DNA from: Boseongicola sp. H5
GTDB lineage: Bacteria; Pseudomonadota; Alphaproteobacteria; Rhodobacterales; Rhodobacteraceae
Assembly (NCBI GenBank): GCA_020622165.1
Contig: JACNMN010000001.1
Span: 496,001 to 560,000, forward strand
Direction of reading: 5' to 3'
DNA length: 64,000 nt
The notes beneath the pieces are model-generated. The model was not told the DNA's origin and made no database searches. It saw nothing but the letters and a program-made list of their open reading frames with translations. This document shows, piece after piece, positions 8,453 to 17,815 of this stretch (its first letter is position 1; the number at the start of each line of letters is the position of its first letter). Position numbers and translations under genes: made by a program.

Positions 8453-9892
8453 TCAGGCGGCGAGGGTCCGGCGGCTGGCCGAAGCCTCCAGCGGAAACAC
8501 CTTGGCCGGGTTCAGCAGCCATGCCGGATCGAAGACATCCTTCACCTGCATTTGCAGTTCCAGATCCTCCGGGGTGAACTGCGTGGTCATCAGATCGCGC
8601 TTTTCGATACCCACGCCATGTTCGCCGGTCAGGCAGCCGCCAACCTCGACACAGAGCTTCAATATCTCCGCACCGAACGCCTCGCAGATTTCCAGATCGC
8701 CGGGCTTGTTCGCGTCGAACAGGATCAGCGGGTGCATGTTGCCATCGCCCGCATGGAACACGTTACCGACCTCCAGCCCGAATTCCTTGCTCATCTCGCC
8801 GATGCGGCGCAGCACATACGGCAGGCTGGAAACCGGGATCGTGCCGTCCAGACACATGTAATCGTTGATCTGCCCGACCGCTCCGAAAGCCGATTTCCTG
8901 CCAAGCCAGATCTTCGCGCTTTCCTCTGCGGATTTGGACTCGCGCAGCTCCACCGGGTCATATCTGCGGGCGATCTGCAGGATCACGCCAAGCTGTTCGT
9001 CGATCTCGGCTTCCGAGCCTTCGACCTCGACAATCAGCAACGCGTTGCAGTCCGGATATCCGGCATTCGCGAATTTCTCCGTCGTCTCGATGCAGAGCCT
9101 GTCCATGAATTCGATCGCCACCGGCAGGACGCCCGCCTTGATGATATCCGCGACACAGGCGCCCGCGGTTTCGTTATCGTCGAAACCGATCAGAACCGGC
9201 CGCGCGCCCTCGGGCTTGGGCAGGATCCGCAGCGTCGCTTCGGTCACCACACCCAACTGCCCCTCCGACCCGCAGACAAGGCCCAGAAGATCATAGCCCG
9301 CCGCATCCAGATGCGCGCCGCCGATCTCCATCACCTGACCATCCATGGTGACCAGCGTCACACCCAGCAGGTTGTTGGTCGTCACGCCGTATTTCAGGCA
9401 ATGGGCACCGCCGGAATTCATTGCGATATTGCCCGCGATCGCGCAGGCCAGCTGGCTTGACGGATCGGGCGCGTAGAAAAACCCGTCCTCCTCCACCGCG
9501 CCCGTGACCGACAGGTTGGTGCGCCCGGACTGAACCCGGATAATCCGGTTCTGATAATCGGTTTCCAGCACGTCGTTCAGACGTGCCACACCAAGGATCA
9601 CGCTGTCGGCGGTCGGCAAAGCCCCCCCGGCAAGCGACGTGCCGGATCCGCGCGGCACAACCGGCACACCCATTTCGTTGCAGATTTTCAGAACCGCCAC
9701 GACCTCTTCGGTCGTGGATGGCAGGACCGCGACCATCGGCGGGCATTTATAGGCGGTGAGCGCGTCGCATTCATAAGCGCGGGTGCCGGCTTCCTCGTGA
9801 ATCACCGCATCCTTCGGCAGAACCGACATCAGTCGAGCCACCACAGCCGATTTTTTGGCCAGAATCGCCGGGTCCGGGGTTGGCATCTCCAT
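8453..9892 (-). CDS. glcD: glycolate oxidase subunit GlcD (FAD-linked oxidase)
   Basis: A 479-residue catalytic flavoprotein of the GlcD/D-lactate dehydrogenase family that oxidises glycolate to glyoxylate. A PCMH-type FAD domain (about residues 40-220) includes VPRGSGTSLAGGA and GNIAMNSGGAH. The FAD-oxidase C-terminal domain has NVFHAGDGNMHP and GCLTGEHGVGIEK. ATG 9892 has AGGAG 7 bases upstream, so the 20-codon upstream extension is rejected. First gene of the glc operon; an AT-rich palindrome lies about 24-44 bases upstream. The glyoxylate made here could enter the nearby malyl-CoA chemistry. Confidence 0.96.
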   Translation of the reverse strand: MEMPTPDPAILAKKSAVVARLMSVLPKDAVIHEEAGTRAYECDALTAYKCPPMVAVLPSTTEEVVAVLKICNEMGVPVVPRGSGTSLAGGALPTADSVILGVARLNDVLETDYQNRIIRVQSGRTNLSVTGAVEEDGFFYAPDPSSQLACAIAGNIAMNSGGAHCLKYGVTTNNLLGVTLVTMDGQVMEIGGAHLDAAGYDLLGLVCGSEGQLGVVTEATLRILPKPEGARPVLIGFDDNETAGACVADIIKAGVLPVAIEFMDRLCIETTEKFANAGYPDCNALLIVEVEGSEAEIDEQLGVILQIARRYDPVELRESKSAEESAKIWLGRKSAFGAVGQINDYMCLDGTIPVSSLPYVLRRIGEMSKEFGLEVGNVFHAGDGNMHPLILFDANKPGDLEICEAFGAEILKLCVEVGGCLTGEHGVGIEKRDLMTTQFTPEDLELQMQVKDVFDPAWLLNPAKVFPLEASASRRTLAA

Positions 9893-9915
9893 GATATCGC
9901 TCCTCCCATCCAATA

Positions 9916-9936
9916 TTGGTAAATAAATATAACCAA
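9916..9936. promoter_or_regulatory. palindromic operator candidate in the glcD / DUF599 divergent region
   Basis: TTGGT (9916-9920) and ACCAA (9932-9936) form an inverted repeat around an 11-bp all A/T core, in a locally AT-rich patch between divergent genes. TTGGT/ACCAA half-sites are typical of GntR-family FadR/PdhR/LldR/GlcC regulators, although their usual spacer is shorter. It would overlap the glcD promoter. Confidence 0.45.
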
Positions 9937-9981
9937 TTTTTGCAGATGGCAAGAGATTCCTTGCCCGCTACTGTCGCAGCC

Positions 9982-10686
9982 ATGAACTTCATCATGGTGC
10001 TCACAACCCTCAGCTGGCTCGATGCGCTTGCCCTTGCCACAATCCTTCTGGCCTGGGGCGGTCTGGGCGCCTGGATCGAGGCGGAAAACGTCGCGCGCCC
10101 CTCGGTGACCGTATTGATGACGCATTACCGGCGCGCCTGGATGGAGGAGATGATCAATCGCGACGGGCGGGTCTTCGATGCGACCATCCTGACCAATCTG
10201 CGCCAGGGCACGGCGTTCTTCGCCTCGGGCGCGATGCTGGCCACCGGCGGGCTGCTGACGCTGATCGGCAATTCCGACCAGTTGATCGTCGTGGCCCGCG
10301 ACCTGACACTGGAGGAGGAAACCGCCCTGATCTGGCAGATCAAGCTGCTGCTGACCGTAGTCTTGCTGACCCAGGCGGTGCTGCGGTTCGTCTGGTCGAA
10401 CCGGCTATTCGGCTATTGCGCCGTCCTGATGGCCGCCGTGCCGAACGACCCGACCGACCCGCGCGCCCTGCCCCGCGCCGGGAAAGCCGCCGAGATCAAC
10501 ATCCGCGCCGCATTCAATTTCAATCGTGGCATGCGGGCGATCTATTTCGCGCTTGGCTCGCTGGCGTGGCTGCTTGGGCCGGTGCCTCTGATCGCGGCGG
10601 TGCTGGTGATCTCCTACGTGATCTGGAACCGGGATTTCGCCTCCGCCTCCCGCGAGGTCATGCTGAGCGATGGAGAACAGCTATGA
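9982..10686 (+). CDS. DUF599 family membrane protein
   Basis: A 234-residue inner-membrane protein. Hydrophobic segments lie near residues 10-30, 85-105, 125-145 and 195-225, in the pattern of DUF599 (an N-terminal helix, then a basic loop with RRAWMEEM, then GSxAWxxGP near the end). Its function is unknown. The frame opens at 9916, inside the palindrome; ATG 9982 (MNFIMVL) matches the family start better, although its ribosome-binding site is weak. The stop overlaps the next gene's start as ATGA, so the pair is translationally coupled. Confidence 0.82.
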   Translation: MNFIMVLTTLSWLDALALATILLAWGGLGAWIEAENVARPSVTVLMTHYRRAWMEEMINRDGRVFDATILTNLRQGTAFFASGAMLATGGLLTLIGNSDQLIVVARDLTLEEETALIWQIKLLLTVVLLTQAVLRFVWSNRLFGYCAVLMAAVPNDPTDPRALPRAGKAAEINIRAAFNFNRGMRAIYFALGSLAWLLGPVPLIAAVLVISYVIWNRDFASASREVMLSDGEQL

Positions 10687-11024
10687 GGCATGTGTTGGCG
10701 GCGATCTGCGTCCTGCTTCCGCTCGCGGCGTTTGCGGAACCGCCGGAGATCGTCGCCGCGGCCTATTCCGCCGGCCGGGTTTCGGTCACGCTGGCGCATC
10801 CCGATACGGGCTGGGATCATTATGCGGATGGGTGGCAGGTGGAACTTGAAGACGGAACGGTTCTGGGAACGCGGGTTCTTCTGCACCCGCATGTGGAGGA
10901 GCAGCCTTTCACGCGCAGCCTTGGCAATGTGGTGATCCCTGCGGGCGTGACGCAGGTCTTCATCCGCGCCCGCTGCAACGTGACGGGATGGGGCGAAGAC
11001 CGGTTTGTGCTTTCGGTCGAGTGA
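10683..11024 (+). CDS. small exported hypothetical protein
   Basis: A 113-residue protein with a clear signal peptide (MRHVLAAICVLLPLAAFA) and probable cleavage before EPPE. The mature part is beta-rich, with several Gly/Trp/Thr turns (HPDTGWDHYADGW), consistent with a small periplasmic beta-sandwich. No family is recognised with confidence. The ATG overlaps the DUF599 stop by four bases (ATGA), indicating coupled expression. Confidence 0.78.
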   Translation: MRHVLAAICVLLPLAAFAEPPEIVAAAYSAGRVSVTLAHPDTGWDHYADGWQVELEDGTVLGTRVLLHPHVEEQPFTRSLGNVVIPAGVTQVFIRARCNVTGWGEDRFVLSVE

Positions 11025-11101
11025 TCTCTGCGCGCGAGGGGGAATGACGCCCTGAGACCGGACGGCACGACCGACCGCCAGAACCGCTTGCTGGACGACC
11101 G

Positions 11102-11920
11102 TCAATCAGCGTCGTCGGGGCCGTCATAGGGCCGGTCGATCTTGAGCGTTTCAGCCAGCTTTGCCCATGTCACCTCTTCGAAGCGTTCGGGCCAATCCAC
11201 GCCCCAGGTCCTGGCGAGCCTGCGGGCCCGGAGCAGATAGGCGGCCGCATAGGCAAGGTGGGCGGCAACCATCCTGTCCTGCGTGGCCTCCGGGGCCGGC
11301 AGGGAGGTCAGCGCCTGTTTCTGCTCCTCGGTGATCAGCCTGTTCAGATGCAGCAGACCGCCCCTGTGGCGTATGCCGGTTTCGGCGATCATCAGATCGA
11401 CCAGTTTGTTGCGCAGGTGAAAGACACCCAGCACACCGTTGAGATACTCCTGCCGACCGACCGCAAGGGGCAGAAGCCCGAGAATACGGATGAACTCCTC
11501 GATCTGATACCGCATTTGCTTCGGATCGGGCACCGGACGCGGCGTGACCTCGGGCAGCGTCGGGTACAGCCCGTCATGGTCGAACAGCACTTTCAGGCCG
11601 TCCTGTCTCTGCCCGCCCATCTGATCCGGCTTCAGCATGACGAGATCGATCCGCAGCCAGTCGGCGGTGATCGCATTGATCAGAAGCGGCCGGACGTTGC
11701 GATCCCACCAAAGCACGATTTCGCCGGTTTGCTCGACGGCCTCACGCCAGAGCGCCACAATCTCGTCGGTCGCGCCCTCCGGGGCCGCGAGAACGAAGTC
11801 GATATCGCTGAAACGATCCGCAAATCCGGTGCCATGGCTGCCGCCGAGAAACAGCGCGCGGATCGCCGGTTTCTCCTTCAGGGCGGAGGTGATCGTTTCT
11901 ATCGCCTGCTGTTGATCCAT
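11102..11920 (-). CDS. nucleotidyltransferase-domain protein
   Basis: A 272-residue protein of the Pol-beta nucleotidyltransferase superfamily. The signature GS-x10-D-x-D is present (GGSHGTGFADRFSDIDFV, about residues 27-44), and a third acidic strand RIDLVML follows at about 90-96. The remainder is helical and resembles aminoglycoside adenylyltransferase-like C-terminal domains. The substrate cannot be assigned; resistance should not be presumed. The start is uncertain among GTG 11932, GTG 11929 and ATG 11920, with GGAG at 11937-11934. Convergent with the exported protein gene. Confidence 0.75.
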   Translation of the reverse strand: MDQQQAIETITSALKEKPAIRALFLGGSHGTGFADRFSDIDFVLAAPEGATDEIVALWREAVEQTGEIVLWWDRNVRPLLINAITADWLRIDLVMLKPDQMGGQRQDGLKVLFDHDGLYPTLPEVTPRPVPDPKQMRYQIEEFIRILGLLPLAVGRQEYLNGVLGVFHLRNKLVDLMIAETGIRHRGGLLHLNRLITEEQKQALTSLPAPEATQDRMVAAHLAYAAAYLLRARRLARTWGVDWPERFEEVTWAKLAETLKIDRPYDGPDDAD

Positions 11921-12004
11921 TCGATCCACCACTCTCCTGCTGCGCGTTCCTGCGCAGATTTCCGGGCCAAAGATTAGGGGGGTGCAGCCCGCCCCCGATC
12001 CGGC

Positions 12005-14071
12005 TTATCGCCGCCCTTCACGGAGCCAGGCGCCGAGCATAAGGGCGGACGCGATCAGCAGAAGCAGCCAGGTCGCGATCAGCGGCATGACGGTCACATC
12101 GGTGGTCAGGTAGGCCGCCCGCGGGGTCAGGCCGATCCAGCCACGGCCGGCGGCATTGCGCCCCTCGGCCACACGCCGCAAATCGGGGATCCCGTCTTCC
12201 AGGCGCAGGATGCCGCCCCGCGTCGGATCGATGGCGGGTGTCAGACGGGCCGCACTGGCGATGGTCTCCTCGAACTCGCGCGGCGCGGCGGGGCCGAGGG
12301 CGATCACCGTCTCCATCTCTCCCTCCCGCAGGCGGTAGAGGCCCTGATCGGTTCCGGTATACTCAGCCGTGAACTGACCCGGCGCGGTCTCTTCCAGAGT
12401 GATCTCCGTCTCGGCGCCGTCCGGACCGGTCACAGTGACCCGGCCGACCTCTTCGGCCAGCGTCTGACGCGTGATCCGCACGGTCTGGCCACTGGCTTCG
12501 ACCCTCAGCGCCTCCTCCTCCAGATCGGGCTCCCCCATCATCCAGTGGGCCAGACGGCGCAGCATCTCCAGTTGCGGCCCCCCACCCTCGTAGCCACGAT
12601 CCCACAGCCACGCGTGATCCGAGGCCAGCAGCGCGACACGCCCCTCGCCCACCCGGTTCAGCAGCAGAAGCGGCGCATCGTCGGCTCCGGTCATGACGGT
12701 TTGACCGGCCCGCTCGATCACCTCGATCTGGCGGAACCATCGTCCCCATGGCGCGTCGCTGTCTTCCAGCCCGGCATGGGTCTGTTCCAGACCGGTCGTG
12801 ACCGGATGACGCGCGCCCAGATCCGAGATCTGCGGCAGGAACGGCGTTTCCACCACCCGCGCGGTCGGCTGGCCCGGCAGGATCGTGGCCAGCGGCGTCC
12901 GATAGAGCGAATCCGCGCTGGCGAAATCGGGGCCCGCCGCCATCAGCAATGCACCGCCCTCTTCGACATAGCGCCGGACATTGTCGAGATAGAGCATCGG
13001 CAGGATGCCGCGTCGCTGATAGCGGTCGAAGATGATCAGGTCGAACTCGTCGATCGCCTCCATGAACAGCTCCCGCGTGGGGAACGCGATCAGGCTGAGC
13101 TCGGTCACCGGCACGCCGTCCTGCTTGTCAGGCGGTCTGAGGATGGTGAAATGCACCAGATCGACCGCAGGGTCCGATTTCAGCAGGTTGCGCCATGTCC
13201 GCTGGCCCGGATGCGGCTGCCCCGAGACAAGAAGCACCCGCAACCGGTCGCGCACCCCGTTGATCTGGACAACCGCCGCATTGTTCCTGTCGGTCAGTTC
13301 GCCGGCGGCCTCCGGCACGATGAACTGGATCACGTTCATCCCGGCATGGGGCAGGGTCAGCGGCAGGGTTATGTCTTCGCCCACAGGCACCTGGAACCGG
13401 CGCGCCTCATCCCCGTCAATGGCGATCAGCAGCTCGGCCCGGCCCGCAACGCCGGCCGGAACCGCGCCCTGATCCTCGATACGGAGCGTCAGGGTCACCT
13501 CCTCATCGAGGATCGCGAAGGCCGGGGCGTTCTGGACCAGCAAGCGGCGATCCCAGTCGGTCTCCCGCCCGGTCAGCAGGGCGTGAAGCGGCGCGGGCAT
13601 GTCGGGCACCAGCCCCGCATCATGCAACTGACCGTCGGTCAGCAATATGGCACCGGCGACCCGCGCGCGCGGCTCGTCCGCCAGCAGATGGCCCAACGCC
13701 TCCATCAAAAGCGTGCCCGCGTTGTCCGCACCATCGCCGACGCGGATCCGGCGCAACTCCATGCCAAGCGCGGACACCTCCGCCTCCAGCGCCGTGACAG
13801 CCTCGGCCACCTGCGCCCGGCGGTCAGACAGGTCCTGGCTGGCGCTGTCATCGACGACCAGAAGCACGATATCGCTGAGCGGCTCGCGTTCCTCGTTCTG
13901 AAGCGCGGGATTGGCAAGCGCCAGCAGCAGCACCGCAGAGGCCAGCGCCCGGAACGGCCAGCCCGACAACCCGCGCCAGATCGCTAATGCCGTGATCAGC
14001 AAGGCGGCGCCGGCCAAGCCCCAGATCACGGGCCAGGGCAAAAGCGGATCGAAGAGGATATCGCTGGCCAT
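12005..14071 (-). CDS. large membrane protein of the MoxR/Bat-type operon (VWA/GATase-like)
   Basis: A 688-residue protein with two N-terminal membrane helices (about residues 12-60) and one C-terminal helix (about 660-682). In between, VLLVVDDSASQDLSDRR resembles a degenerate von Willebrand A strand/MIDAS region. A class-I glutamine-amidotransferase-like fold (about 290-520) follows, with RVLLVSGQPHPGQR and EEGGALLMAAGPDF, and then a beta-rich region. This matches the large periplasm-facing proteins found beside MoxR ATPases. It starts 3 bp after the stop of the 919-residue gene and ends the operon. The molecular function is unknown. Confidence 0.8.
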   Translation of the reverse strand: MASDILFDPLLPWPVIWGLAGAALLITALAIWRGLSGWPFRALASAVLLLALANPALQNEEREPLSDIVLLVVDDSASQDLSDRRAQVAEAVTALEAEVSALGMELRRIRVGDGADNAGTLLMEALGHLLADEPRARVAGAILLTDGQLHDAGLVPDMPAPLHALLTGRETDWDRRLLVQNAPAFAILDEEVTLTLRIEDQGAVPAGVAGRAELLIAIDGDEARRFQVPVGEDITLPLTLPHAGMNVIQFIVPEAAGELTDRNNAAVVQINGVRDRLRVLLVSGQPHPGQRTWRNLLKSDPAVDLVHFTILRPPDKQDGVPVTELSLIAFPTRELFMEAIDEFDLIIFDRYQRRGILPMLYLDNVRRYVEEGGALLMAAGPDFASADSLYRTPLATILPGQPTARVVETPFLPQISDLGARHPVTTGLEQTHAGLEDSDAPWGRWFRQIEVIERAGQTVMTGADDAPLLLLNRVGEGRVALLASDHAWLWDRGYEGGGPQLEMLRRLAHWMMGEPDLEEEALRVEASGQTVRITRQTLAEEVGRVTVTGPDGAETEITLEETAPGQFTAEYTGTDQGLYRLREGEMETVIALGPAAPREFEETIASAARLTPAIDPTRGGILRLEDGIPDLRRVAEGRNAAGRGWIGLTPRAAYLTTDVTVMPLIATWLLLLIASALMLGAWLREGRR

Positions 14072-14074
14072 GCC

Positions 14075-16834
14075 CTATTGCCCCAATCGATCAAGCAGCG
14101 CCGGCACATGCACCTGGTCGGATTTGTAGTTCCCGCTCAATACATGCATCACCAGATTGACCCCGAAGCGATGGGCGATCTCGCGCTGGCGCTCGCCGGT
14201 AAACCCGCGGCCCACGGGAAACAGCGGCCGCCCGCTTGCATCGACCGCCCAGGCCGCGGCCCAGTCATTTCCGCCGATGACGACCGGGGTCACACCGTCA
14301 TTGAGGTTTCGGAACGGCATGCCCTCCACCTGTTCGGCATCCGGCGGCGACGCCTCCACCCAGACATCGCGGGACAGGTGGCGCCCGGGGAAATCCTGCA
14401 ACAGATAGAAGGTGCGAGTCAGCACGTGGTCCGGCGGGATCGGCTCCAGCGGCGGAATATCCAGCGGACCGGCCAGTTGGCGCAGGCGGCGGCCGGCGGG
14501 CGTGGCGGTGCCGAAGCCGCCGATATCGGCATCCCGCGTGTCGAAAACGATCATCCCGCCCGAACGAAGATAGGTGTTGAGCCGCGCATAGGCCTCGGCC
14601 GACGGCAGCGGCTGCTCGGGCGAAACCGGCCAGTAGAGCATCGGGAAAAACGCCAGTTCATCGGTTTCCAGATCGACGCCGATGGGCGGTGCGGGCTCGA
14701 CGGAGGTGCGCTGCCACAATGTGTTGGACAGGCCCTGCAGACCCGCGCGACTGACATCATCCATCCGCGCATTGCCGGTTTCCACATAGGCCAGCGTGAT
14801 CTCGGTCGTCGCCAGAAGAGCCAGCAGATCCTCATCCGTGGTGCCCTGCGCCTCCGCCATGGGGGTCAGGGCGAGCGCCAGAAGGATCCCCGCGGCGCGG
14901 CGGGTCAGCCCCGCAAGACGACCCGACAACCAGAGTGCCGCGATCGCGTCCAGCATCAGGAGCGCAAGCGCCGCCGTCAGGAACGCGGCCATCAGATCCG
15001 TGGGCGCCAGAACCGTCATCCCCTCGACCGGGACATCGGCGGGCCAGCTTGCCGGGGCCAATTGGGTCTCGGGTCCGATCACGTTGCGCGCCACGCGCCG
15101 CTCGGCGCCTGCGTAAAGGCCCGGCAGGATATCAGCCGAGAGCGGCGCTTCGGCCAGATCCGCACCCGCAACACCCGGCCGCGCCCCGGCATCGCGCAGG
15201 GTGCCGAACCCGTCCAGCACCTGTTCGGGAACCCAGGTGACCCCGTCGAGATCCTGCGCCGCCGGATTGACCGGCCGGGTAGAGACCGCGAGGCGTTCCA
15301 GCATCTGCACGAACAGGCCGGACAGCGGCAGGCTGGACCATTCCGCATTGGCCGTGACATGGAACAGCACGACGCTGCCCTGACCAAGCGCGGCGCGGGT
15401 CACCAGCGGCGTGCCATCGGCCAGCGCGGCAATCGTCCGCTCGGCCAGCATCGGGTCGGGCTGGGCCAGAACCTGGCTGGTCACGGTCACGTCATCGGGG
15501 ATCGGCAGGCCGAAAAACGGCGAGGTCTCGGCAAAGGGGCGCAGGGCCTTGGGCTCCCCCCAACTCATCGCGCCGCCGACCGACCGGCCCCCTTCGCGCA
15601 GCCGGACCGGCAGAAGCGGGTCCATCTGGGCGCGCGCCACATCCGATGCCGCAAGGCGCGGACCGGCGAAGCGCACCAGCAGGCCACCGTCCTGCACCCA
15701 TTCGATGACGCCCGCCTGTTCCTCGGGGCTCAGCTGCGCCACATCCGCCATGATGATCACATCCGGGCTTGCCAGCAGCAGATCGCCCAGCGCCCCGTCC
15801 AGGACATCCGCCGTGGGTTCCAATGCCTCACGCAGGAAATGCAGCGGTGTCAGGAGGATCTGACCCTCCCGTTCGGGCGTGCCCGAGATCAGCGCAACCT
15901 CGCGGCGTTGCAGGCTGTCATCGGTCAGGGATACCGCACCGGCGCTGCGTTCACCGGATATCTCGAACCGGCTGATGCGGTTGCGCAACTCGGGCGGCAG
16001 GCTCAGCGCCAATTCGGCCGTCATCTCGCCGGGGCCGAACTGCAGAACCTCCCGCGCCAGTTCCCGCGGGATCCCCGCAGGGTCCAGCCCATGGGCGACA
16101 ATCGTGACCTCGCGGGGCGCGGTTGTGCCGATGCGCAGGGCCGGCACGTGGATCACACCATCCTCGAACCGGGGCGGCGCCAGTGCCGTTACGTCCCGCG
16201 CACCCTGAAACACGCTCAGCCCGCCCAGACCCTGAAAGGCGTCGATCAGATCGTCCCGGCCAGGCCGCTCGATACCGTCGGAGAACCAGAACACCTCCAG
16301 CGGGCCTTCAAGGCTTTCGGCCCAGGCGCGTGCCGCGTCCATATCGGGGGCATAGGGGCGCGGGGCGAGGTTCGGCACCCGCGCGGCCCATGTATTGGCA
16401 GCCTGAAGCGGCAATGGGCCGGTGTCCTGGCTGCCCAGTTGCGTCAGCGCCACCGGCCGCCCGGCGCGCCCCGCCTCGTCTAGCAGCAAGCCGACCCGGT
16501 CCAGCCGCGCCTGCCAGTCCCCGGCACTGGCCCAGGAGGCATCCATCACGATCAGCAAGGGCCCCTCGCCACTCCGCTCGGCGGCGGGGTTGAGCACCGG
16601 GCCCGCAAAACCGATGATCGCCGCCGCCACCGCGATCATCCGCAGGAGCAGCAGCCACCAGGGTGTCTTGTCGGACTGGCTGTCATCGTCCTTGAGGCCG
16701 AGAAGCAGCGCCACACCGGGGAAGCGCCGCCGGATCGGCGCGGGCGGAACGGCGCGCAGCAGCCACCAGAGGATCGGCAGCGCGATGAGCGCAACCAGCA
16801 GAAGCGGCGTGTCGAAGGCCAGATCAGATATCAT
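14075..16834 (-). CDS. BatA N-terminal / DUF4159 membrane protein
   Basis: A 919-residue protein. It begins with a BatA-type aerotolerance N-terminal domain with two helices (LLLVALIALPILWWLL and the segment at 62-80). A VWA-like region starting PLLIVMDASWAS follows at about 93-200, then a GATase-like region, two helices at about 630-680, and a C-terminal DUF4159 domain (ITLAYVETGN, AFFPMLYWPVS, GGMIVFDTRDAD). It probably works in the inner membrane with the MoxR ATPase and the DUF58 protein. ATG 16834 has a GGGGG stretch 5 bases upstream. It overlaps neither neighbour. Confidence 0.87.
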   Translation of the reverse strand: MISDLAFDTPLLLVALIALPILWWLLRAVPPAPIRRRFPGVALLLGLKDDDSQSDKTPWWLLLLRMIAVAAAIIGFAGPVLNPAAERSGEGPLLIVMDASWASAGDWQARLDRVGLLLDEAGRAGRPVALTQLGSQDTGPLPLQAANTWAARVPNLAPRPYAPDMDAARAWAESLEGPLEVFWFSDGIERPGRDDLIDAFQGLGGLSVFQGARDVTALAPPRFEDGVIHVPALRIGTTAPREVTIVAHGLDPAGIPRELAREVLQFGPGEMTAELALSLPPELRNRISRFEISGERSAGAVSLTDDSLQRREVALISGTPEREGQILLTPLHFLREALEPTADVLDGALGDLLLASPDVIIMADVAQLSPEEQAGVIEWVQDGGLLVRFAGPRLAASDVARAQMDPLLPVRLREGGRSVGGAMSWGEPKALRPFAETSPFFGLPIPDDVTVTSQVLAQPDPMLAERTIAALADGTPLVTRAALGQGSVVLFHVTANAEWSSLPLSGLFVQMLERLAVSTRPVNPAAQDLDGVTWVPEQVLDGFGTLRDAGARPGVAGADLAEAPLSADILPGLYAGAERRVARNVIGPETQLAPASWPADVPVEGMTVLAPTDLMAAFLTAALALLMLDAIAALWLSGRLAGLTRRAAGILLALALTPMAEAQGTTDEDLLALLATTEITLAYVETGNARMDDVSRAGLQGLSNTLWQRTSVEPAPPIGVDLETDELAFFPMLYWPVSPEQPLPSAEAYARLNTYLRSGGMIVFDTRDADIGGFGTATPAGRRLRQLAGPLDIPPLEPIPPDHVLTRTFYLLQDFPGRHLSRDVWVEASPPDAEQVEGMPFRNLNDGVTPVVIGGNDWAAAWAVDASGRPLFPVGRGFTGERQREIAHRFGVNLVMHVLSGNYKSDQVHVPALLDRLGQ

Positions 16835-16924
16835 CGGCGCCCCCGCTGGTCACGGCAGGCGGAACACGAGGTCCGGACCCGGTGGCGCGCCCCCCGGGCA
16901 TGTGCGGTCTGATCGCGCGTTCCC

Positions 16925-17815
16925 TCATGAGGTCCGGTCCAGCATCTGATAGAGCCACAGAAGCGCGGGCTCGGCGGGCTGATCCGTATGATGGCACAGA
17001 TAGCGCCACCCGGTGCGTCTGGTGATGTCCTTCAGCCGCGCCTTGCGCATGGCAAGCCGCTCCAGATAGGCCTCCTTCAGCCCCTTGGCCTTCAGGGTTT
17101 CAAATCGTATCGCGCCCGACATGCTTTCGAAAACCGTCCGCCCGTCGAAGGGAAAGAGCTCCTCATGCGGGTCGAGGATCTGCACCAGCGCGCCCTTCAC
17201 ATCCCGGTCGGCGGCCTGGCCGAGGACGGTCTCGATCGTCCCCGGATCGCCCAGAAAATCCGAGAAGAACACGGCACGGCTTCCAACCGGCAGAATCCGC
17301 GGCTTGGGCGCGCCGTAATCCCCGGGCTCGTGACTGTCCATCAGGGCCGCGGCCATGCGGATTAGTTGCGCTTCGCCGCCCCGCGGCGGGTCCGCCAGAT
17401 GGGTCAGGCCCACCCGCTCGCCCCCCCGGATTGCCAGAATGCCAAGCGCCATCGCCAGGGTCTGCGCCCGGCGCAGTTTCGACGGACGGGAGCTGTGCCC
17501 GGTAAATGTCATCGAAGCGGCGTCATCCACGCCGATCATCACCGATTGGGCGGCCTGCCACTCGGTCTGACGCACGAAATGGCTGTCTGCGCGGGCGGAC
17601 CGCCGCCAGTCGATGCTGCGATAGGCGTCGCCGGCCTCGGCCGGGCGGTATTGCCAGAATTCATCACCCGCGCCCGCGCGCTTGCGACCATGCTCCCCCA
17701 GCAGGATCGTCGCGGCCAGATGCTGCGCATCCGCCAGAAGCGGCGGCAGGCTCTTGGCGACGGATTCCGAGCGGGAGCGAAGCGTGGCCGGCGTATGGAG
17801 CGCGGTATCGCTCAA
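16925..17815 (-). CDS. DUF58 domain-containing protein
   Basis: A 296-residue soluble protein. The DUF58 signature lies at about 50-90 (GAGDEFWQYRPAEAGD, then SIDWRRSA). A VWA-like alpha/beta fold follows (MIGVDDAASMTF, AVFFSDFLGD). DUF58 proteins accompany MoxR ATPases and are thought to be their VWA-type partners. The start codon is TTG 17815, which overlaps the MoxR stop (TTGA), giving translational coupling; the N-terminus matches relatives, supporting this rare start. 90 bp separate its stop from the next gene. Confidence 0.9.
   Translation of the reverse strand: MSDTALHTPATLRSRSESVAKSLPPLLADAQHLAATILLGEHGRKRAGAGDEFWQYRPAEAGDAYRSIDWRRSARADSHFVRQTEWQAAQSVMIGVDDAASMTFTGHSSRPSKLRRAQTLAMALGILAIRGGERVGLTHLADPPRGGEAQLIRMAAALMDSHEPGDYGAPKPRILPVGSRAVFFSDFLGDPGTIETVLGQAADRDVKGALVQILDPHEELFPFDGRTVFESMSGAIRFETLKAKGLKEAYLERLAMRKARLKDITRRTGWRYLCHHTDQPAEPALLWLYQMLDRTS

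Noticed and set aside
11102-11920. Reading the nucleotidyltransferase as an antibiotic-resistance enzyme
   Set aside because: Only the generic GS-x10-DxD motif is visible. The chromosomal context is ordinary and no resistance-specific signature was seen.
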